From DASQZK01 sp963771005 (GTDB lineage Bacteria > Bacteroidota > Bacteroidia > Bacteroidales > GCA-2748055), in assembly GCA_963771005.1 (NCBI GenBank), contig CAVYRO010000002.1, forward strand, positions 1,488,001 through 1,552,000: a DNA stretch of 64,000 nt. The letters run 5' to 3'. Position 1 is the stretch's first letter, and each line of letters starts with the position of its first letter. Below the pieces are notes generated by a model, which was not told where the DNA came from, did no database searches, and was given only the letters and a program-made list of their open reading frames with translations. The translations under genes and the position numbers were made by a program. This document shows, piece by piece, positions 9,525 through 18,371 of this stretch.

Positions 9525-10253
9525 ATGAGACCAAATGTCATTAAATTAATTCTGGCAATCTTTATGATATTGCCATTAGATCTGTTTTGCCAGGAAAATA
9601 TAATCACAACCGGCAGATCGTACTTTGAAATACTTAACGAACATGAAAAGCAAGAACAAGCTGAACAGGGAAAATTAAGTATGGTACCTGACTCTGAAAC
9701 TGAAACGGAAGACGTTTTTGGAAGATGGGCCTGGTTCTGGAGCAGCAGGATCGATAAAAACGGCGGATTTACAGAGTATGCCAAACAATTACGTACGAGT
9801 ACAATTAACGGGAGGACAACCCAACGATTGTTGACGTTACCTTCAGCACACTGGGCTGTATTGGGTCCGACTTCTGTTCCATTACCTAATGTCGGTGGTA
9901 ACAATACAGGTCTTTGCCAGGTCAGGAGTATTTGGGCAAATGCAACAGATCTGTATGTAGGTTTGAACGGTGGCGGACTCTGGAAGCGGAATGGCACTTC
10001 CTGGGCCAATCTCACGGATGATTATTACGCTTTTTCCATCAATGATATTGAAGTTAATGATTCGGGTACGATATATTGTGCAACAGGATGGCAGGGACAG
10101 GGGGGATCACGTAAAGAAAATGACGAATTTGGAATGGGCATCATTTACAGTCCCGATGGCGGGTCAACATGGAAGTATCCGATGTTGGATGATCCCAATA
10201 TTCCGGATGAAGATCTGTTTATGCAAAAAATTTTAATTAATCCTGATAGTTAA
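9525..10253 (+). pseudogene. BNR/sortilin-type beta-propeller protein, N-terminal part (broken)
   Basis: The frame opens 4 bp after the previous gene with a signal peptide (LILAIFMILPLDLFCQ), then a region typical of secreted propeller proteins (FGRWAWFWSSRID, HWAVLGPTSVPLPNVGG). It continues into BNR-type repeats (YVGLNGGGLWKRNG, YSPDGGSTWKYP). It stops at a TAA in INPDS|NIMYALS. That stop lies inside conserved propeller sequence, and about 20 bp later one extra A shifts the frame (about 10270-10274). Both lesions interrupt one ancestral gene that continues at 10264. Related intact proteins usually end in a sorting domain. Confidence 0.75.
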
Positions 10254-10263
10254 AATATCATGT

Positions 10264-11514
10264 ATGCCTTATCAAAGTTGTGGTACTCATTTTTATAACG
10301 GCTCTTCCTGGGTACATATGAATCTTGGAGGGGATGGTGGTACTAGTTTGATCAACAATTATAATATTTCCGATATGTTCGCACAAATTAATAACAGTTA
10401 TTGGTACACAACTAATGGGGGCATATCATGGAATCCTGCACGCAATTCTTTTTACTATCTTCCAGTTATTAGCTATAATACACCTATAATTCAACATTTA
10501 GGTATGAATAAAATATTTCTTTCTGTAAGAGCAGTACCCATAGGAACTAATATTTACGATTGGGGATATAGAGTATTAATGTCAACAGATGATGGCGTTA
10601 ACTGGGATCAATACGGAAGTAAAAACTTTGGGAACGGCCGTATTTTGGCTATGGCAATAAGCAAATCAGATCCCGATTATTTCTATCTTACAACAGATCT
10701 TTATTTCAATACCGGAAGTGGGTGGACACAAACGGTTTCGATCTGGAAAACCACAGATAACGGTAATAGCTGGACAGATATTACTTCCAATCTCGGATCA
10801 ATCACTACTGAAGCTAAAATGACAGCAATTGAGATTGATCCGGATGATCCGGATAAAGTATGGGTCAGTTTCGGAGGGTTATCAGCTGGTAAAAAAATAT
10901 ATGTTACCTCGAATGGTGGAAGCAGTTGGACAAATATCAGTTATAATTTGGCGAACCTGCCCCTGGCGGATATTGCTTATGATGATATTTCCAATACGAT
11001 TTACGTGGCCAACGATGTAGGGGTTTATTATATGAAGGATGGAAACACCTCCTGGCAGCGAATGGGAGATATGCCGCATGCCATCGTAACCGGACTTTCC
11101 TTAAACCAGTCTTCAAGGAAATTATACACTTCAACCTGGGGAAGGGGATTATGGGCATCGGATGATCTGCCCGAAGATGAATGTTACGATGTAACTCCTT
11201 TGTATATTTCATCAATAGTAAGCTGGCATTCAGAGCAAAATATTTGTCAGGATGTATACATGCAAAATGGAGGCCGTCTTTTATTATCTGCTGATGTCAC
11301 TCTGTACCAGGACGAAAGCTATTTATTGAAGATGGTGGTATTGTAACTATTAATGGAGGACATTTATATAATGGAAATTCAGAAGTATATCAGGGAGGCA
11401 GCATTTCAATAATTAATAACGGGAGCATTCGTGCTTGCTCATGGCGACTTATTTGATACTGAAATAGGTGCTATAATCAATATACCTTATGGATCAATCG
11501 ATAAAAATGAATGA
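10264..11514 (+). pseudogene. BNR/sortilin-type beta-propeller protein, C-terminal part (broken)
   Basis: This continues the propeller in another frame: STDDGVNWDQYG, KTTDNGNSWTDIT, TSNGGSSWTNIS and STWGRGLWASDD are classic BNR/sortilin repeats. The apparent ATG at 10264 is incidental. At about 11305-11325 the frame shifts again; the true continuation reads KLFIEDGGIVTINGGHLYNG and then GGSISIINNGSIR. Near 11435-11445 another shift leads to HGDLFDTE and a tail ending GSIDKNE with a TGA at 11512-11514. At least three frame lesions and one nonsense codon therefore separate this gene from function, unless they are sequence errors. Role unknown; secreted by analogy. Confidence 0.7.
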
Positions 11515-11549
11515 TATGAAATAAAGATATGTCAATTTCGATAGGATAA

Positions 11550-12467
11550 ATCATAAAATATTTATTCTTCTTGGATTATTATATAATCGGGAGCAACTAT
11601 ATTTCATCACAAAATTATATTCCCATGCTGGGGGAAACAAATGAGTGGTATGAATAATGAAATATCTGAATGAGTCTGCAACGACAATAATATATTCTAC
11701 AAAAGGAGACACGGTCATTATGCGGAAGAAAATATAAAATTATCTGGAATATGGGTCTTGAAAACGTAGGGATGATACGTGAAGATACCCTTGAAAAAAA
11801 AGTTTACCTGTTAGGAAATTTAGCAAAAGATACTTCCGAAATAACCTGGTATGATTTTTCCCTTAAGGAAAATGAGAGTATACTTCTTTATGATTTAAAT
11901 TATGAAGAAGTAGGAAATTATATCGTGGATTCCGTTCGTATGATCAATACTTTAGGAGGTCCGCGAAGAGCGATCTATCTGATTAACCCTAAATTGTCTT
12001 TCGATAACGAACTGATTTGGGTAGAAGGAGTTGGATCTCTGGGTTCAGTTTTAATACATGCTTCGCCATGTTTTTTTACTTTATCACTACCTTTTTGTAC
12101 TAATGGTGTAGGCTTAAATTGTTTTTATAAGGACAGTATAAAAGTTTACGAGTCTGATTTTGCATTGAATCATGGTTCTTGTATCCTCGGTTGGTCCAAA
12201 GTTGAAGATCATCGCTTTAACAGTAATTTACGGGTGTACCCGAACCCTGTTTCGGATATTGCTACCTTCGAATTTATCGATCCGGACCGATCGGATTATA
12301 TTCTGATGATCTTTAACAATACGGGTCAAATAATCCTGAAAAGGAAGGTCTCCGGTAAAGAAATGTTCCAGGTGGATATGCGCCATAACGTGCCGGGTAT
12401 GTATTACTACCTGCTGACAAACGTGAAAAACGGGAAGAGGACAAGGGGGAAGATCCTTAAAGAGTGA
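11550..12467 (+). pseudogene. T9SS sorting-domain secreted protein (cassette copy B), 5' part broken
   Basis: The intact frame from 11751 (238 aa) reads REDTLEKKVYLLGN, ITWYDFSLKENESILLYD, ELIWVEGVGSLGSV and CFYKDSIKVYES, and ends in a T9SS sorting domain (RVYPNPVSDIATFEF..VPGMYYYLLTN). The expected start lies in another frame at about 11550-11640 (SSQNYIPMLGETNEWYE, then a stop), and further stops or shifts lie between 11640 and 11750. The conserved front end therefore exists but is scrambled. The protein belongs to the same general family as the gene at 8636 and takes the same position after a propeller gene. It converges with the NmrA-like gene, one base apart. Confidence 0.7.
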
Positions 12468-12468
12468 A

Positions 12469-13344
12469 TCAAACCTCCTTCCCAAAGGTCGCAATCTCCC
12501 TGTCGATAAATTCCGTGAGGGTGACTGGATCCCGGCCGGTAATGCGTTTTACATCGCCCGTAATATCGGGTGCCCGCTCAAAAGCCTGGAGATAATGCAA
12601 AAGGATCATTACAAAGATCTGTCCCGGAGGAAGTCCGGCCTTACGTTTGGCCCTGTAAAATTTATAGAGCGAGGGACTGACGTAATTGATCTTCCTGCCC
12701 AGCTTTTCGGAGAGAAGCTCTGCAACCTGGTAGAAATTCAGGTTATCGGAACCTGTCAGTGTATAAACGGAATTTTTGTGATTGTCAAAATCCCGGAGCA
12801 CCGCGGCCGAGACACGTGAAATATCCTGAAGATCGATCCAGTTGAAAACCCCGTCACGGGCCGGGAGATAGATCATGTCCTTTTCAACAATATCATCCAG
12901 CAGGACTGTGGTCAGGTTCTGCATGAAATAGGCCGGCCGGATGAAGACGAAATCAAAACCCAGGCTAATGACCATGTCCTCAATCTTGTGATGGGGAATG
13001 ATCCTGCTTTTCTCTACGCCATGGACGGAGAGAAAAACGATTCGGCTTATATCTTTTTCCCGTGCTTCCTCAAGAAAGGGCAGGAAATATTTATTCACGG
13101 CGGCAAGCTGGGGAGGCCGGAGCAGAAAAACAGTATCGATATCCTTAAGGGCCGGTGCATACGTCCGGGTATCCCCGAAATCAAGATGCCTGACATTCAT
13201 CGAGACAGGTCCGGACAGCAGCTCCTCAGCCCTCTCCACCCCGCGCACAGCCGCAAATACATTGATGTCCTTCTCGTGCCGCAGCTCTTCCGAAATCAGT
13301 ATTCCGGCATTTCCGGTAGCCCCGGTGATAAGGATGTTTCTCAT
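12469..13344 (-). CDS. NmrA-like NAD(P)-binding protein (atypical short-chain dehydrogenase)
   Basis: The 291-aa protein starts MRNILITGATGNAG, the glycine-rich dinucleotide motif (residues 8-14) of the NmrA/atypical SDR group. It continues with LDFGDTRTYAPALKDIDTVFLLRPP, SRIVFLSVHGVEKS, a tyrosine-poor active-site region, and YTLTGSDNLNFYQVAELLSEKLGRKI near the C-terminus, as in NmrA and SDR_a5 members. Such proteins bind NAD(P) as sensors or reductases; the substrate is not predictable. It lies alone, its 3' end abutting the pseudogene ending at 12467. Confidence 0.8.
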   Translation of the reverse strand: MRNILITGATGNAGILISEELRHEKDINVFAAVRGVERAEELLSGPVSMNVRHLDFGDTRTYAPALKDIDTVFLLRPPQLAAVNKYFLPFLEEAREKDISRIVFLSVHGVEKSRIIPHHKIEDMVISLGFDFVFIRPAYFMQNLTTVLLDDIVEKDMIYLPARDGVFNWIDLQDISRVSAAVLRDFDNHKNSVYTLTGSDNLNFYQVAELLSEKLGRKINYVSPSLYKFYRAKRKAGLPPGQIFVMILLHYLQAFERAPDITGDVKRITGRDPVTLTEFIDREIATFGKEV

Positions 13345-13449
13345 AATACAGGAAGATTTTTGGTTTTCAGAGACAACCCGCCCGGTTTGTAAGTAAATAT
13401 AATATGTTTTTCCATTGAACTGACTTATAATTCAGTTTTACAAGCTTCA

Positions 13450-13660
13450 CCGGGTGAAGATTTGGTGATTTGGTGATTTGGTGAAGTGGAAGAGGAACAC
13501 GGATTTACACGGATTTTGACGGGTGATCACGGAGCTAATCTGTGATAATCTGTGAAATCTGTGGTGAAACTCCTTAAAACCATTTCAAACCATTTCAAAC
13601 CATCTCAAACCATTTCAAACCATTTCAAACCATTTCAAACAATCCTCAAACCATCCTTTT
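13450..13660. repeat. Composite repeat mosaic upstream of tex
   Basis: Modules in order: three TTGGTGATT 9-bp units, GAAGTGGAAGAGGAACACGG, a GGATTTTGACGG segment, two ATAATCTGTG/AAATCTGTGG units, then about seven 10-bp AAACCATTTC units (about 13577-13650). The decamers read in the direction of tex and end about 85 bp before its start codon. An open frame runs from 13552 through the decamers into tex, but its sequence is only the translated repeat. Similar mosaics are at 19660, 44030 and 48600. Confidence 0.85.
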
Positions 13661-13734
13661 CCTACCGCGGAATCGCGAACTTTTTTTATTATTCAGACAA
13701 ATTTCCAACCTTTGGGTTCATAAAAAAAATCCTT

Positions 13735-15861
13735 ATGCAGGAATATTCAAATGTGATCGCCGGTCTCACCGGACTGGGCGAAAGACAGGTCTCCAATACG
13801 ATCAGACTGCTCGAAGAGGGTGCAACCATACCCTTCATAAGCCGGTACAGGAAAGAGATGACCGGGAGCATGGATGAAGAGCAGGTGGGTACGGTCAAAG
13901 ATGAGCTTAACCGTCTCAGGGAACTCGACAAGAGAAAAGCTACCGTTCTTAAAACGATTGAGGACCAGGATAAGCTCACACCGGAACTGAGAAAAAGGAT
14001 CGAAGAATGTAACAACATCACGGATCTCGAAGATCTTTACCTTCCTTACAAACCGAAAAAACGGACCCGGGCCTCTATCGCCCGTGACAAAGGGCTGGAA
14101 CCTCTTGCCAGGATCATTCTTAAACAAAAGGAGGCGGAGATCAATAAAAAGGCTGAAGAATTCATCACTGCAGAAGTTCCCTCCGCAGAGGATGCGCTCC
14201 GGGGAGCCCGCGATATCATTGCGGAATGGGTGAGTGAAAATGTGAAAGCCAGGAATACGGTCCGAAATTATTTCGCCAGGGATGCAGTGATCTATTCTAA
14301 AGTTATCAAGGGAAAAGAGGAAGAAGGCATAAAATACCAGGATTATTTTGAATTCAGCGAACATCTGAAAAAATGCCCTTCACATCGTGTGCTTGCCATG
14401 CGGCGCGGGGAACAGGAGGGATTCCTGAAGGTGACGATTGAACCCGAAGGAGAAAAAGTCCTTTCATCCCTGGTTGAGATGTTCGTTGAAGGGTATTACG
14501 ATGCTTCCCGGCAGGTGGAAGAAGCGGTAAAAGATGCATGGAAGAGGCTGCTTTCGCCTTCAATAGAAAATGAATTCAAGGCATCCTCAAAGGAAAAAGC
14601 GGATGATGAAGCCATCCGGGTTTTTGCTGAAAATCTGAGGCAGTTGCTGCTGGCATCCCCCCTGGGTCAGAAACCCGTTCTTGGCATCGATCCGGGATTC
14701 CGCACCGGCTGCAAGGTAGTCTGCCTGGATGCACTCGGGAACCTTCTTCATAATGCCACCATCTATCCTCATCCCCCGCAGGAAGACCGCCGCAACGCTG
14801 CAAAAAAAATAGACACCCTGGTTCAGCAATATAAGATCGAAGCCATAGCAATCGGTAACGGTACAGCCGGCCGTGAAACGGAACATTTTATCCGTAACAT
14901 CAGGTTTGACAGGGACATCCGCTTGTTTGTGGTAAGTGAGGCGGGGGCCTCGGTCTATTCCGCCTCCAAGGTTGCCCGGGATGAGTTCCCGGATTATGAC
15001 GTCACCGTGAGGGGAGCGGTTTCCATCGGAAGAAGGCTGATGGATCCCCTTGCCGAACTGGTGAAGATCGATCCTAAATCCATCGGCGTCGGACAATACC
15101 AGCATGATGTGGATCAGAACAAGCTCAAATCGGGGCTCGACCAGGTAGTTGAAAGCTGTGTGAACCTGGTAGGTGTGAGCGTCAATACCGCGAGTAAACA
15201 TCTCCTGACCTATATCTCGGGACTTGGACCGGTGCTGGCGCAGAATATCGTCGATAATCGCAGGGAAAACGGGGCTTTCAGAAACAGGCAGCAGATCCTC
15301 AGGGTACCCCGGATGGGTGCGAAAGCATTCGAACAGTCTGCGGGTTTCCTCCGGATCGAGGATCCCGAACATCCTCTGGACAATACGGCCGTTCACCCTG
15401 AGAGCTACCACATCGTGGAATCAATGGCCGCCGATCTCGGATGCTCAACCGCCGACCTGATCCGTTCGGGGGACCTGAGGTCGAAGATCGATCTTAAAAA
15501 GTACGTCGGGGGAAATACCGGGCTTCCCACACTGAACGATATCATGAAGGAACTTGAAAAGCCGGGCAGGGATCCGAGGTCGAAAATAGAAGTCTTTGAA
15601 TTCTCAGCGGATGTTTTCAAAATCGGGGACCTGAAGCCCGGGATGATCCTCCCCGGTATCGTTACGAACATCACCAATTTCGGTGCCTTCGTGGATGTGG
15701 GAGTCAAGCAGGACGGGCTGGTTCATATTTCACAGCTCGCCAACCGGTTCATCAAAGATCCCAACGATGTGGTGAAATTACACCAGCATGTGAAAGTGAA
15801 AGTTCTGGAAGTGGATCCCACCAGAAAACGGATCCAATTATCGATGAAGGATGCGGAATGA
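13735..15861 (+). CDS. tex: Tex family RNA-binding transcription accessory protein
   Basis: The product is a nucleic-acid-binding cytoplasmic protein, 708 aa from the ATG at 13735. I chose this start because upstream codons translate only the 10-bp repeat. Visible domains: Tex N-terminal helices (LLEEGATIPFISRYRKEMTG, residues 20-45); the YqgF/RNase H-like domain starting at GIDPGFRTG (about 317); a helix-hairpin-helix region (ISGLGPVLAQNIVDNRRENG, about 495); and a C-terminal S1 domain (about 635-705, GIVTNITNFGAFVDVG). Length and order match the family. The proposed role is in transcription or RNA metabolism. A repeat element begins four bases after its stop codon. Confidence 0.95.
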   Translation: MQEYSNVIAGLTGLGERQVSNTIRLLEEGATIPFISRYRKEMTGSMDEEQVGTVKDELNRLRELDKRKATVLKTIEDQDKLTPELRKRIEECNNITDLEDLYLPYKPKKRTRASIARDKGLEPLARIILKQKEAEINKKAEEFITAEVPSAEDALRGARDIIAEWVSENVKARNTVRNYFARDAVIYSKVIKGKEEEGIKYQDYFEFSEHLKKCPSHRVLAMRRGEQEGFLKVTIEPEGEKVLSSLVEMFVEGYYDASRQVEEAVKDAWKRLLSPSIENEFKASSKEKADDEAIRVFAENLRQLLLASPLGQKPVLGIDPGFRTGCKVVCLDALGNLLHNATIYPHPPQEDRRNAAKKIDTLVQQYKIEAIAIGNGTAGRETEHFIRNIRFDRDIRLFVVSEAGASVYSASKVARDEFPDYDVTVRGAVSIGRRLMDPLAELVKIDPKSIGVGQYQHDVDQNKLKSGLDQVVESCVNLVGVSVNTASKHLLTYISGLGPVLAQNIVDNRRENGAFRNRQQILRVPRMGAKAFEQSAGFLRIEDPEHPLDNTAVHPESYHIVESMAADLGCSTADLIRSGDLRSKIDLKKYVGGNTGLPTLNDIMKELEKPGRDPRSKIEVFEFSADVFKIGDLKPGMILPGIVTNITNFGAFVDVGVKQDGLVHISQLANRFIKDPNDVVKLHQHVKVKVLEVDPTRKRIQLSMKDAE

Positions 15862-15864
15862 TCC

Positions 15865-16228
15865 GCAGGGGCAGGTCGCGACCTGCCTGGGGAAAGGACG
15901 TTTGATACGTTTAAGGTCCGGACGGTTCGCGACCTGCCTGGAGAAAGGTCGTTTGATACGTTTAAGGTCCGGACGGTTCGCGACCTGCCTGGGGAAAGGT
16001 CGTTTGATACATTTAAGGTCCGGACGGTTCGCGACCTGCCTGGGGAAAGGTCGTTTGATACATTTAAGGTCCGGACGGTTCGCGACCTGCCTGGGGAAAG
16101 GTCGTTTGATACATTTAAGGTCCGGACGGTTCGCGACCTGCCTGGGGAAAGGTCGTTTGATACATTTAACGTCCGGGCAGGTCGTTTGATACGTTTTAAC
16201 ATCCGGGCAGGTCCCGACCTGCCCCTGC
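15865..16228. repeat. 51-bp tandem repeat bounded by 23-bp inverted repeats
   Basis: The left end (15865-15887) and right end (16206-16228) are inverted copies of a 23-bp sequence with one mismatch; the left copy contains the perfect palindrome GCAGGTCGCGACCTGC. Between them about six copies of a unit repeat every 51 bp (marker positions 15878, 15929, 15980 and onwards), each with GGAAAGGTCGTTTGATAC and GGTCCGGACGGTTC. Because 51 is divisible by three, repetitive open frames run on both strands, but they look non-genic. The element starts four bases after the tex stop and ends about 75 bp before the next gene. Confidence 0.85.
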
Positions 16229-16302
16229 CCTGAACATTACCAACCCCAACCTGTTTTTTATTTTTAACGGGTTTAAATTAACTTTGCAGCAAAATTTTGA
16301 AA

Positions 16303-16968
16303 ATGTACGATATTAAAGAAATGGTCAGACCCTGGGTGGTAGACCGGGTGAGGGATCTATGTAAAGGCACATATGTATTGCGGTTCAGCAGGAACGGGAT
16401 GGAATTCAAACCGGGACAACACCTCGTTGCGGGGTTGCACGGATCGGCCGAATCAAGGGAATATTCGATTTACAGCGGAACGGATGATGAATATCTTGAG
16501 ATCCTGATCCGGGAGGTGGAAGAAGGCATCGTAAGCAAAAGGCTGCGCAAGCTCACGAAGGGCGATACGATAGACATTAACGGGCCATACGGCTTTTTCA
16601 TGTACAATGCCCAGCCTCCCAGCTTCAAAAAACTGGTCTTCATTGCCAGCGGGACGGGTATTGCACCATTTCACAGCTTCATCCGGTCATACCCGAAGGC
16701 AAATTACAGCCTGATCCACGGGATAAGAACCATCGATGAGGCATACGACAAAGATCATTTCACTCCTGAACGTTATGTCACCTGCACTTCACGGGATAAA
16801 AGCGGTGATTTTCAGGGACGCGTAACTGATTATTTACACACTGCGGAGTTCGATCGTGACGTTCTTATATATCTTTGCGGAAACAGTAATATGATCCTCG
16901 ACTCCATGGATATTTTACAGAAGAAGGGTTTTTCACAATCACAGATGTACACGGAAGTTTATTTTTAG
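16303..16968 (+). CDS. FAD/NAD(P)-binding ferredoxin reductase-like protein
   Basis: A 221-aa flavoprotein of the ferredoxin-NADP reductase superfamily. Visible: the FAD-binding RxYS motif as REYSIYS (about residues 50-56), the GPYG loop (about 95), the NAD(P)-binding GTGIAPF motif (about 114-120), and the C-terminal LCGNSNMILDSM block. It is shorter than typical FNRs and lacks a ferredoxin domain, so it would transfer electrons between NAD(P)H and an unknown partner. I take the ATG at 16303; a TTG at 16297 is in frame. It ends 15 bp before miaB and may be cotranscribed with it. Partner unknown. Confidence 0.8.
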   Translation: MYDIKEMVRPWVVDRVRDLCKGTYVLRFSRNGMEFKPGQHLVAGLHGSAESREYSIYSGTDDEYLEILIREVEEGIVSKRLRKLTKGDTIDINGPYGFFMYNAQPPSFKKLVFIASGTGIAPFHSFIRSYPKANYSLIHGIRTIDEAYDKDHFTPERYVTCTSRDKSGDFQGRVTDYLHTAEFDRDVLIYLCGNSNMILDSMDILQKKGFSQSQMYTEVYF

Positions 16969-16983
16969 GAAGGAAGGAAAGCG

Positions 16984-18351
16984 ATGTATTATCACCTGAT
17001 CACCCTGGGTTGCCAGATGAATATCTCCGACAGTGAGCGTATGCATACGATCATCAGGGGAATGGGATATATTTATACGGAAAATGAAGAGGAGGCAAAC
17101 CTGCTCGGGATCCTGGCATGTTCGGTACGCCAGAAAGCCATCGACAAGGTGTATTCCCGGATATACAAATGGAACCGGTGGAAAAACGACAGGAACCTGG
17201 TCACCTTTATTTCGGGTTGCATGCTCCCGGCTGACCGGGAAAAATTCCTCAAATTGTTCGACCTCATCTTCCCGATGAGTGAGGCCGGCGGTTTTCCGGC
17301 TATGATCCGCGAATATGGTGTGGTCACGGCAGCGGGATTCAACGGGAATCCGCTCAGCATCCCGGCAAACGATCATATCTTCTCTCTCTGGAATGTTCAG
17401 CCTGCATATCGTTCGGATTTCGAAGCCTTTGTTCCTATTCAGAACGGCTGCGACAAGTTCTGCACCTTCTGCGCCGTACCCTACACCAGGGGGCGGGAGG
17501 TTTCAAGACCTTCGGAGGAGATCCTGAATGAAGTCCGTAAGCTTATCAGGGCAGGATACAAGTCGATTACCCTTTTGGGTCAGAATGTGAATTCATACGG
17601 CTTTGATAAAAAGGGAAAAGAAATTACTTTTGCGGAGCTCCTTGAAAATATCGGGATGGCCGGCGATGCATCGGGAAGGGAATTCCGGGTATACTTCACC
17701 TCTCCCCATCCGCGGGATATGAAACCGGAGGTTATCGATGTTATGGCGCGCTATAAATGCATCGCCAGGCAGGTCCACCTTCCTCTCCAGTCGGGCGACG
17801 ACAGGGTGCTGATCCGCATGAACCGCAAATACTCGGTTAACGATTACCGGGAAATCGTAAATTACATTCGTGAAAAACTTCCGGATGCGACCCTTTTCAC
17901 CGATATCATCGTGGGATTCAGCGGTGAGACAGAAGAGCAGTACAGGCATACCGTCGATGCCCTGAAGGAATTTGAATTCAATATGGCCTATATCGCCCAG
18001 TATTCTCCCCGTCCCGGAGCCGCTGCCTATCGCTGGGAAGATGATGTAGACAAGGAAGAGAAAAAACGGAGGCTTCACGATCTTTCGGAAGTCCTGGCGG
18101 AAGTTTCGGCCCGTTATAATAAATCGCTCATCGGGAAACGGCTGCGGATACTCGTAACGGGAAAGGACAGGAAACCCGGATATCTCAGCGGAATGACGGA
18201 AGGAAAGATCAATGTCAGGTTCCCATCCTCCCGCGACAGCCTGATCGGTAAATTCACCGATATCCGGATAACGGGTTCCACGGAATTTTCACTCGAGGGA
18301 GAGACGGAAAAAATTGAGATCGCATCATTGAGGCCCGAAGGATTCGCATAA
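16984..18351 (+). CDS. miaB: tRNA-2-methylthio-N6-dimethylallyladenosine synthase (MiaB-type)
   Basis: A radical-SAM methylthiotransferase that would add a methylthio group to i6A37 of tRNA. The 455-aa protein has the N-terminal UPF0004 domain with three cluster cysteines (C10 in TLGCQMN, C46 in ACSVRQKA, C79 in SGCM), the radical-SAM CxxxCxxC at C156, C160, C163 (CDKFCTFC), and a C-terminal TRAM domain (about 380-450). A good ribosome-binding site, AGGAAGGAAAG, precedes the ATG. Its paralogue mtaB starts about 20 bp downstream, giving a tRNA-modification pair. The exact substrate within the MiaB/RimO/MtaB family is inferred from the N-terminal motif. Confidence 0.85.
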   Translation: MYYHLITLGCQMNISDSERMHTIIRGMGYIYTENEEEANLLGILACSVRQKAIDKVYSRIYKWNRWKNDRNLVTFISGCMLPADREKFLKLFDLIFPMSEAGGFPAMIREYGVVTAAGFNGNPLSIPANDHIFSLWNVQPAYRSDFEAFVPIQNGCDKFCTFCAVPYTRGREVSRPSEEILNEVRKLIRAGYKSITLLGQNVNSYGFDKKGKEITFAELLENIGMAGDASGREFRVYFTSPHPRDMKPEVIDVMARYKCIARQVHLPLQSGDDRVLIRMNRKYSVNDYREIVNYIREKLPDATLFTDIIVGFSGETEEQYRHTVDALKEFEFNMAYIAQYSPRPGAAAYRWEDDVDKEEKKRRLHDLSEVLAEVSARYNKSLIGKRLRILVTGKDRKPGYLSGMTEGKINVRFPSSRDSLIGKFTDIRITGSTEFSLEGETEKIEIASLRPEGFA

Positions 18352-18371
18352 TATTTGTGAGAGTGACGGAG

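Noticed and set aside
13552..13734. N-terminal extension of Tex from 13552
   Set aside because: The added 61 residues translate the 10-bp repeat; Tex family similarity starts at the ATG at 13735.
15723..16202. Repetitive protein with 17-residue repeats on the minus strand, and a similar one on plus at 15851-16189
   Set aside because: They only translate the 51-bp tandem repeat, which is divisible by three; they overlap tex or lack a natural start region.
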